In this document: piece after piece, positions 11,224-20,110 of the stretch
Position numbering within the stretch: the first letter of the stretch is position 1
How the letters are laid out: each line of letters opens with the position of its first letter
Assembly: GCF_026262505.1 (NCBI RefSeq)
Contig: NC_067205.1
Location: forward strand, 27,296,556 to 27,360,555
Length of the DNA: 64,000 bases
Direction of reading: 5' to 3'
DNA from: Trichomonas vaginalis G3
Lineage: Eukaryota > Parabasalia > Trichomonadida > Trichomonadidae
Position numbers and translations under genes: made by a program
The notes under the pieces: generated by a model
Seen by the model: only the letters and a program-made list of their open reading frames with translations
What the model was told of the DNA's origin: nothing
The model's database searches: none

Positions 11224-11536
11224 GTTGTTCTTGAACTGACTTCTCTCCGTCAAATATTGACAGTACGCCAGTTTTGACATAATATTGTATTATAAACTTT
11301 CCTTTAGAAATATCTGTAAGTTTTGAAGTTATATTTTTGTCTGCTTCAAGAACTTTCACCATTTCAGTTATACCAACTTTCTTTGCTTTATGAAAATATT
11401 TTGGTTCAGCAAAGACTGCTATTCTATAACATTTTCCATTGTTTGTATAAAGAACTATTCTGTCAATGTATTTGTATTGTTTGTGTGTGTAAACTTTGTT
11501 CTGCTTCAATTCAAAGAGATATCCGAATACGTCCAT
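11117..11536 (-). CDS. Small Polinton protein of unknown function
   Basis: A 139-residue frame starting with MDVFGYLFELKQNKVYTHKQ. The first 100 residues have a normal mixed composition. The tail overlaps the end of the capsid region on the other strand and may be read-through of no importance. It is divergent from the gene starting at 11555, with only 18 bases between the two starts, so the pair probably shares a promoter. No family is recognised. Confidence 0.5.
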   Translation of the reverse strand: MDVFGYLFELKQNKVYTHKQYKYIDRIVLYTNNGKCYRIAVFAEPKYFHKAKKVGITEMVKVLEADKNITSKLTDISKGKFIIQYYVKTGVLSIFDGEKSVQEQLTDLLPKSARWKLSLCQSEEPQQVSSNESSKEHLP

Positions 11537-11554
11537 ATTTTTATTCGAAGTAAA

Positions 11555-12136
11555 ATGTCATTTCCGAAAAATAGAAGCGTAAGTGTTTCAAAAGGTTTAA
11601 TGGCGGTGGCAGATGTGAAGTTAAATTCACCAACTCAAACAAACAGTCAAAGTGTTGTTGTCAATGTCAAAGACAGAGATGTTGAAGTGGGGAAACCATA
11701 CGAAGACGAAGATGGTATAACAATTGTTCCTGTAAAAGAACAACCAACATACCCTGAAGTTAGCAGAGACTTAAGTTCTGTTGCAGATATTCGAAACGAC
11801 TACCAACAACTGAAAGACAAACTTCAAACTCAGGAGAAGATTTGTCAAGCTTTAGGTATAATGTTAAACTTGGTCGAACACAACCCTGTAAAAGTGAACT
11901 CATATGTCATTGCACCTCATGAAGTTTTGAAAGAACTATTGAAACTTTTGACAGAGGCAGACGATATAAACATCAAAGAAATAGAACCCGACGTTAGTTG
12001 CTGTGGTGTTTCATATAATGTCATTGACAAGATATACGTTATGAAAGGAGGTGAAACGTTGAACTTAAAGTATAGTTTCCCAGACGTCATAAAAATATTT
12101 GACGACCACAACATTTCATTAAAATTTATTTGCTAA
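11555..12136 (+). CDS. Polinton protein of unknown function (193 aa)
   Basis: I chose the ATG at 11555 because the upstream part of the frame is low-complexity antisense of the neighbour, and the sequence from MSFPKNRSVSVSKG onward is ordinary. The first third is disordered (Ser/Thr/Asn/Val). A predicted coiled coil (YQQLKDKLQTQEKICQALG) and a compact C-terminal domain with two adjacent cysteines (SCCGVSYNVID) follow. It ends 6 bases before the next small gene. No family is recognised. Confidence 0.55.
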   Translation: MSFPKNRSVSVSKGLMAVADVKLNSPTQTNSQSVVVNVKDRDVEVGKPYEDEDGITIVPVKEQPTYPEVSRDLSSVADIRNDYQQLKDKLQTQEKICQALGIMLNLVEHNPVKVNSYVIAPHEVLKELLKLLTEADDINIKEIEPDVSCCGVSYNVIDKIYVMKGGETLNLKYSFPDVIKIFDDHNISLKFIC

Positions 12137-12142
12137 GTAAAA

Positions 12143-12373
12143 ATGTCAAAACTTCTTGAAAGATGTTTGAAGAAAAATAATATAGACTTTATTTCATGTA
12201 AAGGACTTTACACACTTTTGAACGATATGAAAGACCCTGTTTTGTTTGTTCGTGTAGACAAAGGAAAGTTCTATGTCTTTACAAAATATTTGAACTTCTT
12301 AGACAGAGAACTTCAAGAAACGCCATGTGAAAGTTTAGATGAAGTTCTTCTCCACTTTCAGAAAAACTTTTAA
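12143..12373 (+). CDS. Small Polinton protein (76 aa)
   Basis: It starts with MSKLLERCLKKNNIDF and has a mixed alpha/beta composition without recognisable motifs. It lies tightly between two plus-strand genes (6 bases after one and 10 before the next), which suggests a real gene in a compact cluster. The function is unknown. Confidence 0.55.
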   Translation: MSKLLERCLKKNNIDFISCKGLYTLLNDMKDPVLFVRVDKGKFYVFTKYLNFLDRELQETPCESLDEVLLHFQKNF

Positions 12374-12383
12374 ATATATATAA

Positions 12384-13190
12384 ATGGCAGAAGATATAAT
12401 GGTTTATACTATTACGACTAAAAACCCTGAGTCATATAATTCTATAACAACAAACTTACAAAGTCCTCAAGGACGATATTGTAAACTAACCTTAAACACA
12501 ATGACGACTAAAGCTTGTTTTGCTCTTTTGACACCAGAAGATTTTATTGTTGTGAATGGTAAAAAATACTCCTTTGAAGATACTTACTCAGATATACCAC
12601 CAACAGGTTTTGTTGACTTATTTAATACTTTAAGGACGAGTGTAAAATGTGCTGCAACTAGAGCAGGTTTCATTATGTTTGGATGTCCGACTGAGTTTAC
12701 TATAAACAATATGAGCTATAATACAAAACTTATATCTGGTTTTTACTACCAACAGTTTCCTATAACAGGAAAAGGTGTCATACAAGGAATGTCTATTCCA
12801 TTGACTTTAAGTACACCTATTTTATATATTGTTTCAAACTTAGGTTCAAAGTGTTATTCGAATGTCGACAGAAACTACTATGACCAAAAGATACTTATGC
12901 GTATAAATAACACATTCTCTGCTGGTTTGCCTATTGTTCATTCGAATGCAGAATTTTCAACCTTAGTGAACTCAAACACTTTGGCAAGTATAACGTTGAC
13001 ATTAGTTGACGCAAACTTTGTTCCTGTAAAACTTTTATGTCCTATGTATTTGTCAATGACGGCAGAAAGTTTCGAATTGGAAGATGCAACTGGTGAAAGT
13101 ATTGTATTACAAGAACAACTTCAACAACAAATAGCTCAAGAACAACAAATAGCTCAAGAACAACAAATGCAACAAATAGCTCAAGAATAA
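12384..13190 (+). CDS. Probable Polinton minor capsid (penton-like) protein
   Basis: A 268-residue protein rich in Thr/Ser/Asn and beta-strand patterns (YTITTKNPESYNSITTNL, ASITLTLVDANFVPVKLL) with a Gln/Glu repeat tail (QQQIAQEQ). Size and composition fit the single-jelly-roll minor capsid protein of Polintons and virophages. It sits in the capsid half of the element, before the helicase. The frame looks whole. Assignment is by composition and position only. Confidence 0.5.
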   Translation: MAEDIMVYTITTKNPESYNSITTNLQSPQGRYCKLTLNTMTTKACFALLTPEDFIVVNGKKYSFEDTYSDIPPTGFVDLFNTLRTSVKCAATRAGFIMFGCPTEFTINNMSYNTKLISGFYYQQFPITGKGVIQGMSIPLTLSTPILYIVSNLGSKCYSNVDRNYYDQKILMRINNTFSAGLPIVHSNAEFSTLVNSNTLASITLTLVDANFVPVKLLCPMYLSMTAESFELEDATGESIVLQEQLQQQIAQEQQIAQEQQMQQIAQE

Positions 13191-13217
13191 AAAAATATTT
13201 TTTTTATTTTTATAAAA

Positions 13218-14453
13218 ATGTACAGAATAGATGTTTCAGATTTTTATGACTTCCAAACATTCAGAAATATGTGTCCATTTCGAGACTATAACAAAGCAGT
13301 CGAAAATTTGAAACGTTTAGTCATTTATGTCGACTCTGCCCCAGAATGTTATGTTATGAAAGAATGGGATGTAGTCTTTAACAAACCAAGAGCAACAATA
13401 GTGTCAGAACAAGAATGTAGACAGAAACTTAAGAAAATAAAAGTCGTACAAGTTGGCATGAAGATGTTAGATGCTTGGGATATCTTATTGTCAAAGTTAG
13501 AAGATTTTTCAGTTCGTGGTATAAAGTTTTATACACCTTCTCCAAACTTCTATTCTATCTTCACTGGATATAAATACGAACAAGTAGAATGGAAAGAAAA
13601 TATTATAGAAGCTTGGTTAGACCATGTCAAAGAAATTATATGCAATGGAAACGAAAGAGTCTATGAGTATATCTTATGTTGGTTTGCAAACATCTTACAA
13701 CATCCAAGTGCTAAAAATGAAACTGCTCTCATTATAATTGGAAAACAAGGAACAGGTAAGAACACATTCTTTACAGATATTTTGTGCAAACTGTTAGAAG
13801 GTTATTCGAACCCGAATATGACAAACTTAGAAAACATCTGTGGCAAGTTTAACTCTTCAATAGAGAATATGAAACTTATAGTATGTAACGAACTTCAAAG
13901 TATAGATACAACAAAAGTTTTAAACTCAGATGCTTTGAAGAGTCTTATAACAGACAAAGTTGGAGTTGTTGAAAGAAAATATAAAGACCAAAGAGTTTGT
14001 GAAAATGTTGCAAACTTCATTATGGTTTCAAACAATGCTGTTCCGATGAAGTTAGAAAGTTCTGACAGAAGATATGTAGTTGTCAGAACGTCAGATTCTC
14101 ATATGCAAGATACAGAATATTTTGACGACTTAGCAGAAACTTTGACATCTGACTTTTACAACCACTTGTTCTCATATTTTATGACATTAGATATTTCAAA
14201 GTTCAATCCAAGACAAATTCCACATACCGAAGAGAGACAAACATTGTTAGAAGCAAACAAGAGTGTATATGAACTGTTCATAGATGAAACTGACTTTGAG
14301 TGTTTAGATGAAAGGTCATTGTACGATTCGTATAAACAATATTGTCAAGAATATGGTTATATGACAGCGTCTAAACGAACATTCTTGGCAAATGTCAAAA
14401 GTCTTTTAGACGTACAGAATGGTGTATATACAAAGAAAAATTTTTCTGAGTAA
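13218..14453 (+). CDS. Superfamily 3 helicase, D5/virophage-like
   Basis: A 411-residue protein with Walker A GKQGTGKNT at residues 175-183, a Walker B-like strand MKLIVCNELQ (218-227) and the SF3 motif C FIMVSNNAVP (267-276) followed by SSDRRYVVV (281-289). These are the signatures of viral and virophage replicative helicases. The N-terminal 160 residues resemble the region that precedes such helicases but show no primase motif I can name. It presumably acts in replication of the element. Preceding AT-rich sequence (AAAAATATTTTTTTTATTTT) resembles that before several other genes of the element. The frame looks whole. Confidence 0.85.
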   Translation: MYRIDVSDFYDFQTFRNMCPFRDYNKAVENLKRLVIYVDSAPECYVMKEWDVVFNKPRATIVSEQECRQKLKKIKVVQVGMKMLDAWDILLSKLEDFSVRGIKFYTPSPNFYSIFTGYKYEQVEWKENIIEAWLDHVKEIICNGNERVYEYILCWFANILQHPSAKNETALIIIGKQGTGKNTFFTDILCKLLEGYSNPNMTNLENICGKFNSSIENMKLIVCNELQSIDTTKVLNSDALKSLITDKVGVVERKYKDQRVCENVANFIMVSNNAVPMKLESSDRRYVVVRTSDSHMQDTEYFDDLAETLTSDFYNHLFSYFMTLDISKFNPRQIPHTEERQTLLEANKSVYELFIDETDFECLDERSLYDSYKQYCQEYGYMTASKRTFLANVKSLLDVQNGVYTKKNFSE

Positions 14454-14488
14454 ATTTAAAAAAAATATTTTTTTATCCGATAGAAAAG

Positions 14489-14908
14489 ATGACAAAATTC
14501 ATCTCAGTAAACAAGTACATGTCAGGACTTAAAGAAGAACTAGACCCATTCACATATTTGAATGTTTACTTCTACCATTTTGAAAAGTCTTCATTCAGCA
14601 AAGTTTGGAACATCGAACCAGTTAAGTTTGCTATTGTGACTAAAAATGGTGCGAAATTTGAAGACTTAGACATAGAAGGTTTGTTAACAGTCAAAGAAAG
14701 TTTTGACAGAAGGTTCTCAAACCTTAAAGAAGGCAAAGCATACAAACTTGTTATACCTTATGAACCAAAGAAAGCAGACGACTATGAATATTATGAGTCT
14801 AAAGTTGTAGAAGTTCAAGGTAAATTGGGTAAAAAGATTTTAGAGTCTAAGCCAGTGTTTACTCCTAAAGAGGAAGAGAACATTGACATTGACCCAGAAA
14901 TGTTCTAA
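14489..14908 (+). CDS. Small Polinton protein, possibly DNA-binding
   Basis: A 139-residue protein starting with MTKFISVNKYMSGLKEELDP. A beta-rich middle (FAIVTKNGAKFEDLDIEGLL, KLVIPYEP) and an acidic tail (EEENIDIDPEMF) recall single-stranded-DNA-binding proteins, which often end in an acidic tail. It lies directly after the helicase, preceded by the AT block AAAAAATATTTTTTTATCC. The ssDNA-binding idea is inference only. Confidence 0.5.
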   Translation: MTKFISVNKYMSGLKEELDPFTYLNVYFYHFEKSSFSKVWNIEPVKFAIVTKNGAKFEDLDIEGLLTVKESFDRRFSNLKEGKAYKLVIPYEPKKADDYEYYESKVVEVQGKLGKKILESKPVFTPKEEENIDIDPEMF

Positions 14909-14924
14909 AAATAAAATTTTATTT

Positions 14925-15377
14925 TTACATGTCAAATTTCTTCTTCTCTGGCTCTGGTTCTTTCTTCTCTTCTTCTACTTTCTTTTCTTTCTTTTCTCTC
15001 TTCTTCTTTTCTGGTGGAGTTATGTCAAATTTCTCAGAACCATATTTATGTAAAAGTTCTTTGTCCTTTAATAGCTCATCTATTCTGTTTTCTATTTCAT
15101 CTTCAAGAACAGTGCATGTGTCTTCTTTGCATTCTAAGAAGTTTTGTTGGACTTCATCTCTCCAAGAGGCGTCATCTCTGTCAACAAGTCTGTCATTGAC
15201 AAATTTTAAGACTGCTCTGCTTAATGTTTTATGGTTCTTGTCATATTCCCAGAAACAGAACTTTAGAACAAATTCACCTTTCTTGTTTACACTATGTAAG
15301 ATTTTATGGTCGACAGATGTTTTGCTGTCGAAAAGCTTGTCTCGAATATAGATGGCGAAATCGCTAGACATTTTCAA
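14925..15377 (-). CDS. Small Polinton protein with Lys/Glu-rich tail
   Basis: A 150-residue protein. The first 110 residues look globular (SDFAIYIRDKLFDSKTSVDH). The tail is a run of Lys/Glu/Pro (EKKEKKVEEEKKEPEPEKK). It is divergent from the ATPase gene at 15408 with 30 bases between starts. The stop is 16 bases from the stop of the upstream plus-strand gene. No family is recognised. Confidence 0.5.
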   Translation of the reverse strand: MKMSSDFAIYIRDKLFDSKTSVDHKILHSVNKKGEFVLKFCFWEYDKNHKTLSRAVLKFVNDRLVDRDDASWRDEVQQNFLECKEDTCTVLEDEIENRIDELLKDKELLHKYGSEKFDITPPEKKKREKKEKKVEEEKKEPEPEKKKFDM

Positions 15378-15407
15378 AAAGATAAAAATTTTAATTTTTC
15401 TAAAAAT

Positions 15408-16283
15408 ATGTTAGAAAAAAAGTTTGCTGACATTGACAAGAAATTTGAGAATGTTTTAAACAAGAACAAGGTGAAATTAGAAAATGCTCAGATAAAACCC
15501 ATACATGACAAGTTCTTATTTGCTCAGAATGGTATAACAGGTCTAATTGCACCACCTGGGTCGGGTAAGACTTTCACTTATCTTAAAATGGCTGCACAAC
15601 AACAAGAACTAGATGAGAAGAACCCATTCTATGAGTTAGTTGTTATTTGTAGTACTTCTGGTCAATTTGACCAAACCGTCAATTCGTTCAAAGATATTAT
15701 AAAGAAGTCTAAGTTAGTATGTATAAAAGACTCTGAGTTGTTAGATTGGATAAAGAAGTACCAAAGAAGAGTTTTGAAGTACAATGCTATAAATGAGTAT
15801 ATAAATTCGAAGTTTAAAGACCCAAATGAGGAAATGCAGAGAATATTAGAGAAGAAACACTTCAGAAACAAACAGAAAGAGATAGAATACATTTCGAAGA
15901 AATTGCAATCTTACGATTGGAAGACATACCCTCATAGGTGTCTTCTTATTTTAGATGATTTCGCCTCTCATCCTTTGTTAAAGAATAGAGAACAAGATAT
16001 GTGTCGAATTCTTAAGAAGCTCAGACACTTCAACATCTCTGTTGTCATTTGTGTACAGACAGCAAAGAGTTTAAGTAAGGATGTAAAGAGAATACTTACT
16101 GACATTATACTTTTCCCCGGATTGTCCGAAGACGATTTCATGGAACTTATGAAAGAGTCCATGGCAGGTAAGTTTGACAGACATGAACTATGGGAGAAGT
16201 ACAAAGTCATACAAGACCCTCATACTTCTTTCAGAATTCATATCTACGCAAACAAAGTTCAAATTGTAAAAAGTCAAGCGTAA
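15408..16283 (+). CDS. Genome-packaging ATPase (FtsK/HerA, A32-like)
   Basis: I chose the ATG at 15408 because the upstream part of the open frame overlaps the divergent neighbour's start. The 291-residue protein has Walker A APPGSGKTFTY (GSGKT at about 51-55), Walker B CLLILDDFASHP, and the sensor strand ISVVICVQTAKSL, the pattern of A32-type packaging ATPases of Polintons, virophages and large DNA viruses. It would drive DNA into capsids. The frame looks whole. Confidence 0.85.
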   Translation: MLEKKFADIDKKFENVLNKNKVKLENAQIKPIHDKFLFAQNGITGLIAPPGSGKTFTYLKMAAQQQELDEKNPFYELVVICSTSGQFDQTVNSFKDIIKKSKLVCIKDSELLDWIKKYQRRVLKYNAINEYINSKFKDPNEEMQRILEKKHFRNKQKEIEYISKKLQSYDWKTYPHRCLLILDDFASHPLLKNREQDMCRILKKLRHFNISVVICVQTAKSLSKDVKRILTDIILFPGLSEDDFMELMKESMAGKFDRHELWEKYKVIQDPHTSFRIHIYANKVQIVKSQA

Positions 16284-16757
16284 AAATGTAAGTGTTTGGT
16301 CTTAGTCTGTTGTGGTTCTGCAGCTTTCGGTTCTTCTGGCTTTGGAAGGCATTCAGGAAGAGGAACGTCGGACATTCGTTTGTGTCCTGTCGGAAGGAAG
16401 AACTTTTCCAGTTGTCGGGAAATTTTTTTCTGTCGGAAGGAAAAACTTTTTCTGTTGGAAGGAAAAACTTTTTCTGTTGGAAGGAAAAACTTTTTCTGAA
16501 GTTCGACCAAAAAGTTCTCAATTTTCGAAAATTTGAATGGTTTACGGACGAACAACAGGAAATTTTTTTCCAGTTGTCGGGAAATTTTTTTCCAGTTGTC
16601 GGGAAATTTTTTTCTTGTCGGAAGGAAGGACTCGGAATGCCAGAAGGAAGGACTCGGAATGCCAGAAGGAAGGACTCGGAATGCCAGAAGGATTTGACAA
16701 GGCAATTGACCTTATAGAGCTACCTGAGCCATCTGAAGTCAAGCTTGAAAAATAAAT
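16284..16757. repeat. Repeat-rich stretch between ATPase and KilA-N gene
   Basis: Three kinds of short direct repeats lie here: GGAAGGAAAAACTTTTTCTG (three copies, about 16435-16500), CAGTTGTCGGGAAATTTTTT (three to four copies, 16405-16615) and GAAGGACTCGGAATGCCAGA (three copies, 16620-16690). Frames are open on both strands. The last codons on the plus strand (PEGFDKAIDLIELPEPSEVKLEK) and the first on the minus strand look like ordinary protein, so a small gene may have been expanded by repeats. I cannot decide the strand. Confidence 0.6.
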
Positions 16758-16764
16758 GGTTCAT

Positions 16765-17607
16765 TTACTCTGCTTGTTTGAAGTTGTCAAAATACTCTGT
16801 TATTTTTTCCTTTAACAATGGCAAATCTTCTTTGAAGGTAAGTATTGTACAACCTTTAATATCATAGTGTGTTTGAGGTAAAGTATCTTGAACTATTTGT
16901 TTCACATCTTCATTTGGTGTCATTGAAATCGGTAAGTTTTCGCGATAGAACCAATTTCTGTCAGATTTGTAAATCTTAGCAAGGTCGTAAAAGCTTTTGT
17001 TGTTTCTTCTGACTAAATGCAACATAACCATATCTTTATCTTCTTCATTTTCCATCTCTTCAGTATAAATCATATACTTATAGTTCTTTTCCTTTCCTTT
17101 TGGTACCGAACGTGGTATTCTTTTCTGTATGTTTTTGTCTTTTGCTTCAATGACTTCATCTTTTGCTTCAAGCTTGTTTTCCATCTCTTCACGTTCTTGT
17201 CTATGAATTTCGTCAAGAAGTCTGTAAATATACCAAGCATAACGAGGCGAAGCCCATATTGCAACAGCATTTACTAAAAGTCTATGAACATACCAACCTC
17301 TTAAATTTATTGGCAAATTTTTACGATTTTCATGTGTTTTATGCAAGGCCGAGAATTCTCGGTCTAGAGAAATTTCACTCAAAAGTTCTTGTGTGCTTTG
17401 GTTTCTGAACCAATCGTCTGTATGTTTGGTATCTGGTGCAAAACATGCTGTCAAAATACTTTGCATTTGGTACATATCGTCTTTGACCGAACGAATGAGA
17501 CGGAGTTGTTTGTTAAACTGTATGTACTCGTATTCTTCATTTATAGCTTCATGAACGATAGCAGTTGTTGTGTTCTCTGATGTTGACATATCTGTCCTTA
17601 CATACAA
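16765..17607 (-). CDS. KilA-N domain protein
   Basis: A 280-residue protein with the KilA-N pattern of large DNA viruses and phages: WFRNQSTQELL, then GWYVHRLLVNAVAIWASPRYAWYIYRLLDE (about 105-135). A coiled linker (KLEAKDEVIEAKDKNIQKR) leads to a C-terminal domain of a type often fused to KilA-N in viruses (RRNNKSFYDLAKIYKSDRNWFYRENLPI). It is a predicted DNA-binding protein, perhaps a regulator of the element. The frame looks whole. A partial copy of its N-terminal region lies at 18650-18866. Confidence 0.8.
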   Translation of the reverse strand: MYVRTDMSTSENTTTAIVHEAINEEYEYIQFNKQLRLIRSVKDDMYQMQSILTACFAPDTKHTDDWFRNQSTQELLSEISLDREFSALHKTHENRKNLPINLRGWYVHRLLVNAVAIWASPRYAWYIYRLLDEIHRQEREEMENKLEAKDEVIEAKDKNIQKRIPRSVPKGKEKNYKYMIYTEEMENEEDKDMVMLHLVRRNNKSFYDLAKIYKSDRNWFYRENLPISMTPNEDVKQIVQDTLPQTHYDIKGCTILTFKEDLPLLKEKITEYFDNFKQAE

Positions 17608-17660
17608 AATAAAAAATTTTTTTTAAAAAAAAACTAGCGTTATTTCCTGACTTTCACAAA
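17608..17660 (-). promoter_or_regulatory. Shared AT-rich upstream block, copy 1
   Basis: Upstream of the KilA-N gene, read on the plus strand: TTACATACAAAATAAAAAAT, then T/A runs and ACTAGCGTTATTTCC. The same order (TTACATACAAAATAAAA, A/T runs, AACTAACGTTATTT) occurs before the genes ending at 18293 and 21025. This suggests a promoter used by several genes of the element. Confidence 0.55.
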
Positions 17661-17678
17661 AGACCAAAAATAAACGCT

Positions 17679-18293
17679 TTACATGTATTTTTCAGCAACT
17701 TCGTCAAATAATTTTATAGCACTATCTATCTCATCTACTTCAAACGTTTCTTTACCTTTTATGGGAGCACCATACATTTTCTCAAACTTTTCAAGTAGTT
17801 CTGTTTCAGCAGCTCTCATATCGTTAACGAACACAAACTTAACTCTATTGACTATACTGTCATATCTTTTAGTTATATTATATGTTCTTCCTATCTTATA
17901 TCTCTTTGTATTGAAGTCCTTCGGTTTCTGAACGATGTAAAGTAAGCCTTCACTGCAACGTTCCGTATCGAATGAACCATATGTTATGAAGTTATATCCA
18001 ACAACTGGGTCTAACCATAACAAAACTATTGGTATAAGACTTTTGTCTATAAGATATGCTGCAGTTCCATAGAATCTTACCGATATCATAAGCTCAGGAT
18101 TTCTTGTCAAAATTTTCTGAGTAGAAGCATTTTTAACCCAGTCGTGGGATGTTTTCTTTCCAGATAGTGTTAGAATGTCTGACAAAGAATATTTGTTGTA
18201 TTTCTTTGAGTATCTTACGTTTAAATCACCAATTCTAACCACTTTGGTGTCATTGTCTATCTTTTTAACTGTTTCAAACTCAGTGTTTGTCAT
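17679..18293 (-). CDS. KilA-N-like protein with T5orf172/GIY-YIG-like domain
   Basis: A 204-residue protein. Residues 40-100 carry a KilA-N-like segment (HDWVKNASTQKIL, YGTAAYLIDKSLIPIVLLWLDP). Residues 110-200 match the T5orf172 pattern (GLLYIVQ, YKIGRTYNITKRYDS, AAETELLEKFEKMYG), a GIY-YIG-related domain common in viral KilA-N proteins. Predicted DNA-binding and possibly nuclease activity. The frame looks whole. Confidence 0.75.
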   Translation of the reverse strand: MTNTEFETVKKIDNDTKVVRIGDLNVRYSKKYNKYSLSDILTLSGKKTSHDWVKNASTQKILTRNPELMISVRFYGTAAYLIDKSLIPIVLLWLDPVVGYNFITYGSFDTERCSEGLLYIVQKPKDFNTKRYKIGRTYNITKRYDSIVNRVKFVFVNDMRAAETELLEKFEKMYGAPIKGKETFEVDEIDSAIKLFDEVAEKYM

Positions 18294-18350
18294 TTTCTGT
18301 TCTTACATACAAAATAAAAAAAAATATTTTATAAAAACTAACGTTATTTT
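18294..18350 (-). promoter_or_regulatory. Shared AT-rich upstream block, copy 2
   Basis: It contains TTCTTACATACAAAATAAAA, AAAATATTTTATAAAAACTA and ACGTTATTTTTTTATTT, the same sequence order as in copies 1 and 3. Here it precedes the T5orf172-type gene. Confidence 0.55.
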
Positions 18351-18649
18351 TTTATTTTGTATAAAAGATATGATTTCAGGGATTTTTTTTACGAAGTGCA
18401 AAAGTTCTCTTCGTCAAAAATAACAGTTATATAATGAAATTTGGTCATTTTTTCACGATTTTCATGAGTTTTAGGCGACTGGGGTTTTGTCCCTACTCGC
18501 TGTTTTTTACGATTTTCATAGAGTTTTAGGCGAGTAAGATTTTCTATCTTGTATAAAAGATATGATTTCAGGGATTTTTTTTACGAAGTGCAAAAGTTCT
18601 CTTCGTAAAAAAATAACAGTTATATCATGAAATTTGGTCATTTTTTCAC

Positions 18650-18866
18650 TGTTTTCATGTGTTTTATGCAAGACCGAAAAAAGTCGGTCTAGAGAAATTT
18701 CACTCAAAAATTCTTGTGTGCTTTGGTTTTTGAACCAGTCGTCTGCGTGTTTGGTTTCTGGAGCAAAACATACTGTCAAAATACTTTGCATTTGGTACAT
18801 ATCGTCTTTGACCGAACGAATGAGACGGAGTTGTTTGTTAAACTGAACCCACTCGTATTCTTCATG
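18650..18866 (-). pseudogene. Partial copy of the KilA-N gene N-terminal region
   Basis: The encoded text (MYQMQSILTVCFAPETKHAD, then DWFKNQSTQEFLSEISLDR) is nearly the same as the corresponding part of the gene at 16765-17607. It is embedded between 95 bp repeat units. It looks like a recombination-derived fragment, not a gene. Confidence 0.8.
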
Positions 18867-19363
18867 AATTTTGTATAAAAGATATGATTTCAGGGATTTT
18901 TTTTACGAAGTGCAAAAGTTCTCTTCGTCAAAAATAACAGTTATATAATGAAATTTGGTCATTTTACTCAGCAAAAATATATTTTAGGTGAAGAGGTGAG
19001 ATCTCACCTGTTTTCTCACCTCTTTTCTCACCTCTTGAATTTTGTATAAAAGATATGATTTCAGGGATTTTTTTTACGAAGTGCAAAAGTTCTCTTCGTC
19101 AAAAAATAACAGTTATATAATGAAATTTGGTCATTTTTTCACGATTTTCATGAGTTTTAGGCGAGTAAGATTTTCTATCTTGTATAAAAGATATGATTTC
19201 AGGGATTTTTTTTACGAAGTGCAAAAGTTCTCTTCGTAAAAAATAACAGTTATATAATGAAATTTGGTCATTTTTTTCAGCAAAAATATATTTTAGGGTA
19301 GATGGTTAGATCTAACCTGTTTTCTAACCTGTTTGCGACCCTCGTGAATTTTCATGATTTCAT

Positions 19364-19518
19364 CGTACATGTTTTGTCAAGACTTCTTCGTACATGTTTT
19401 GTCAAGACTTCTTCGTATATGTTTTGTCAAGACTTCTTCGTATATGTTTTGTCAAGACTTCTTCGTACATGTTTTGTCAAGACTTCTTCGTATATGTTTT
19501 GTCAAGACTTCTTCGTAA
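19364..19518 (+). repeat. 25 bp tandem repeat, about six copies
   Basis: The unit reads CGTACATGTTTTGTCAAGAC plus TTCTT, varying only in acat/atat. The same unit in inverted orientation forms the array at about 21192-21400, so the two arrays flank the gene at 20111-21025 as a large inverted repeat. Confidence 0.9.
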
Positions 19519-20110
19519 TGAGCGTAAATCAGACAAAAATATATTTTAGGTGAAGAGGTGAGATCTCACCTCTTTTCTCACCTCTTTTCTCACCTCTTGA
19601 ATTTTGTATAAAAGATATGATTTCAGGGATTTTTTTTACGAAGTGCAAAAGTTCTCTTCGTCAAAAATAACACAAAAATAGTGTATTTTAAACGAAGTGC
19701 AAAAGTTCTCTTCGTAAAAAATAACAGTTATATAATGAAATTTGGTCATTTTTTTCAGCAAAAATATATTTTAGGGTAGATGGTTAGATCTCACCTGTTT
19801 TTTCACCTCTTTTTTCACCTCATATGTCCTTACTGAAAAAGTATGTGTTCCATATGCCATTTTACTCGGCAAAAATATATTTTAGGTGAAGAGGTGAGAT
19901 CTCACCTCTTTTCTCACCTCTTTTCTCACCTCTTGAATTTTGTATAAAAGATATGATTTCAGGGATTTTTTTGACGAAGTGCAAAAGTTCTCTTCGTAAA
20001 AAAATAACAGTTATATAATGAAATTTGGTCATTTTACTCAGCAAAAATATATTTTAGGTGAAGAGGTGAGATCTCACCCGTTTTCTCACCTCTTTTCTCA
20101 CCTCTTTTTT

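Larger units (their letters stand above)
18353..20105. repeat. Polinton internal repeat field with about seven copies of a 95 bp unit
   Basis: A unit running from TTGTATAAAAGATATGATTT through TTACGAAGTGCAAAAGTTCT to TAACAGTTATATAATGAAAT recurs near 18357, 18548, 18869, 19040, 19179, 19602 and 19936. Between units lie palindromic blocks of the form AGGTGAGATCTCACCT with flanking CACCTCTTTT copies. Some units are joined to a partial KilA-N copy and to 25 bp tandem repeats. No intact gene is seen. Confidence 0.85.

Noticed and set aside
14929-15351. 140-codon plus-strand frame opposite the Lys/Glu-rich small protein
   Set aside because: Ser/Phe-rich antisense of the charged tail. The minus-strand frame has ordinary protein composition and a good divergent start.
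19364-19518. CRISPR-like array because of regular 25 bp repeats
   Set aside because: The repeats abut without unique spacers and lie inside a Polinton. They form a plain tandem array with an inverted partner.
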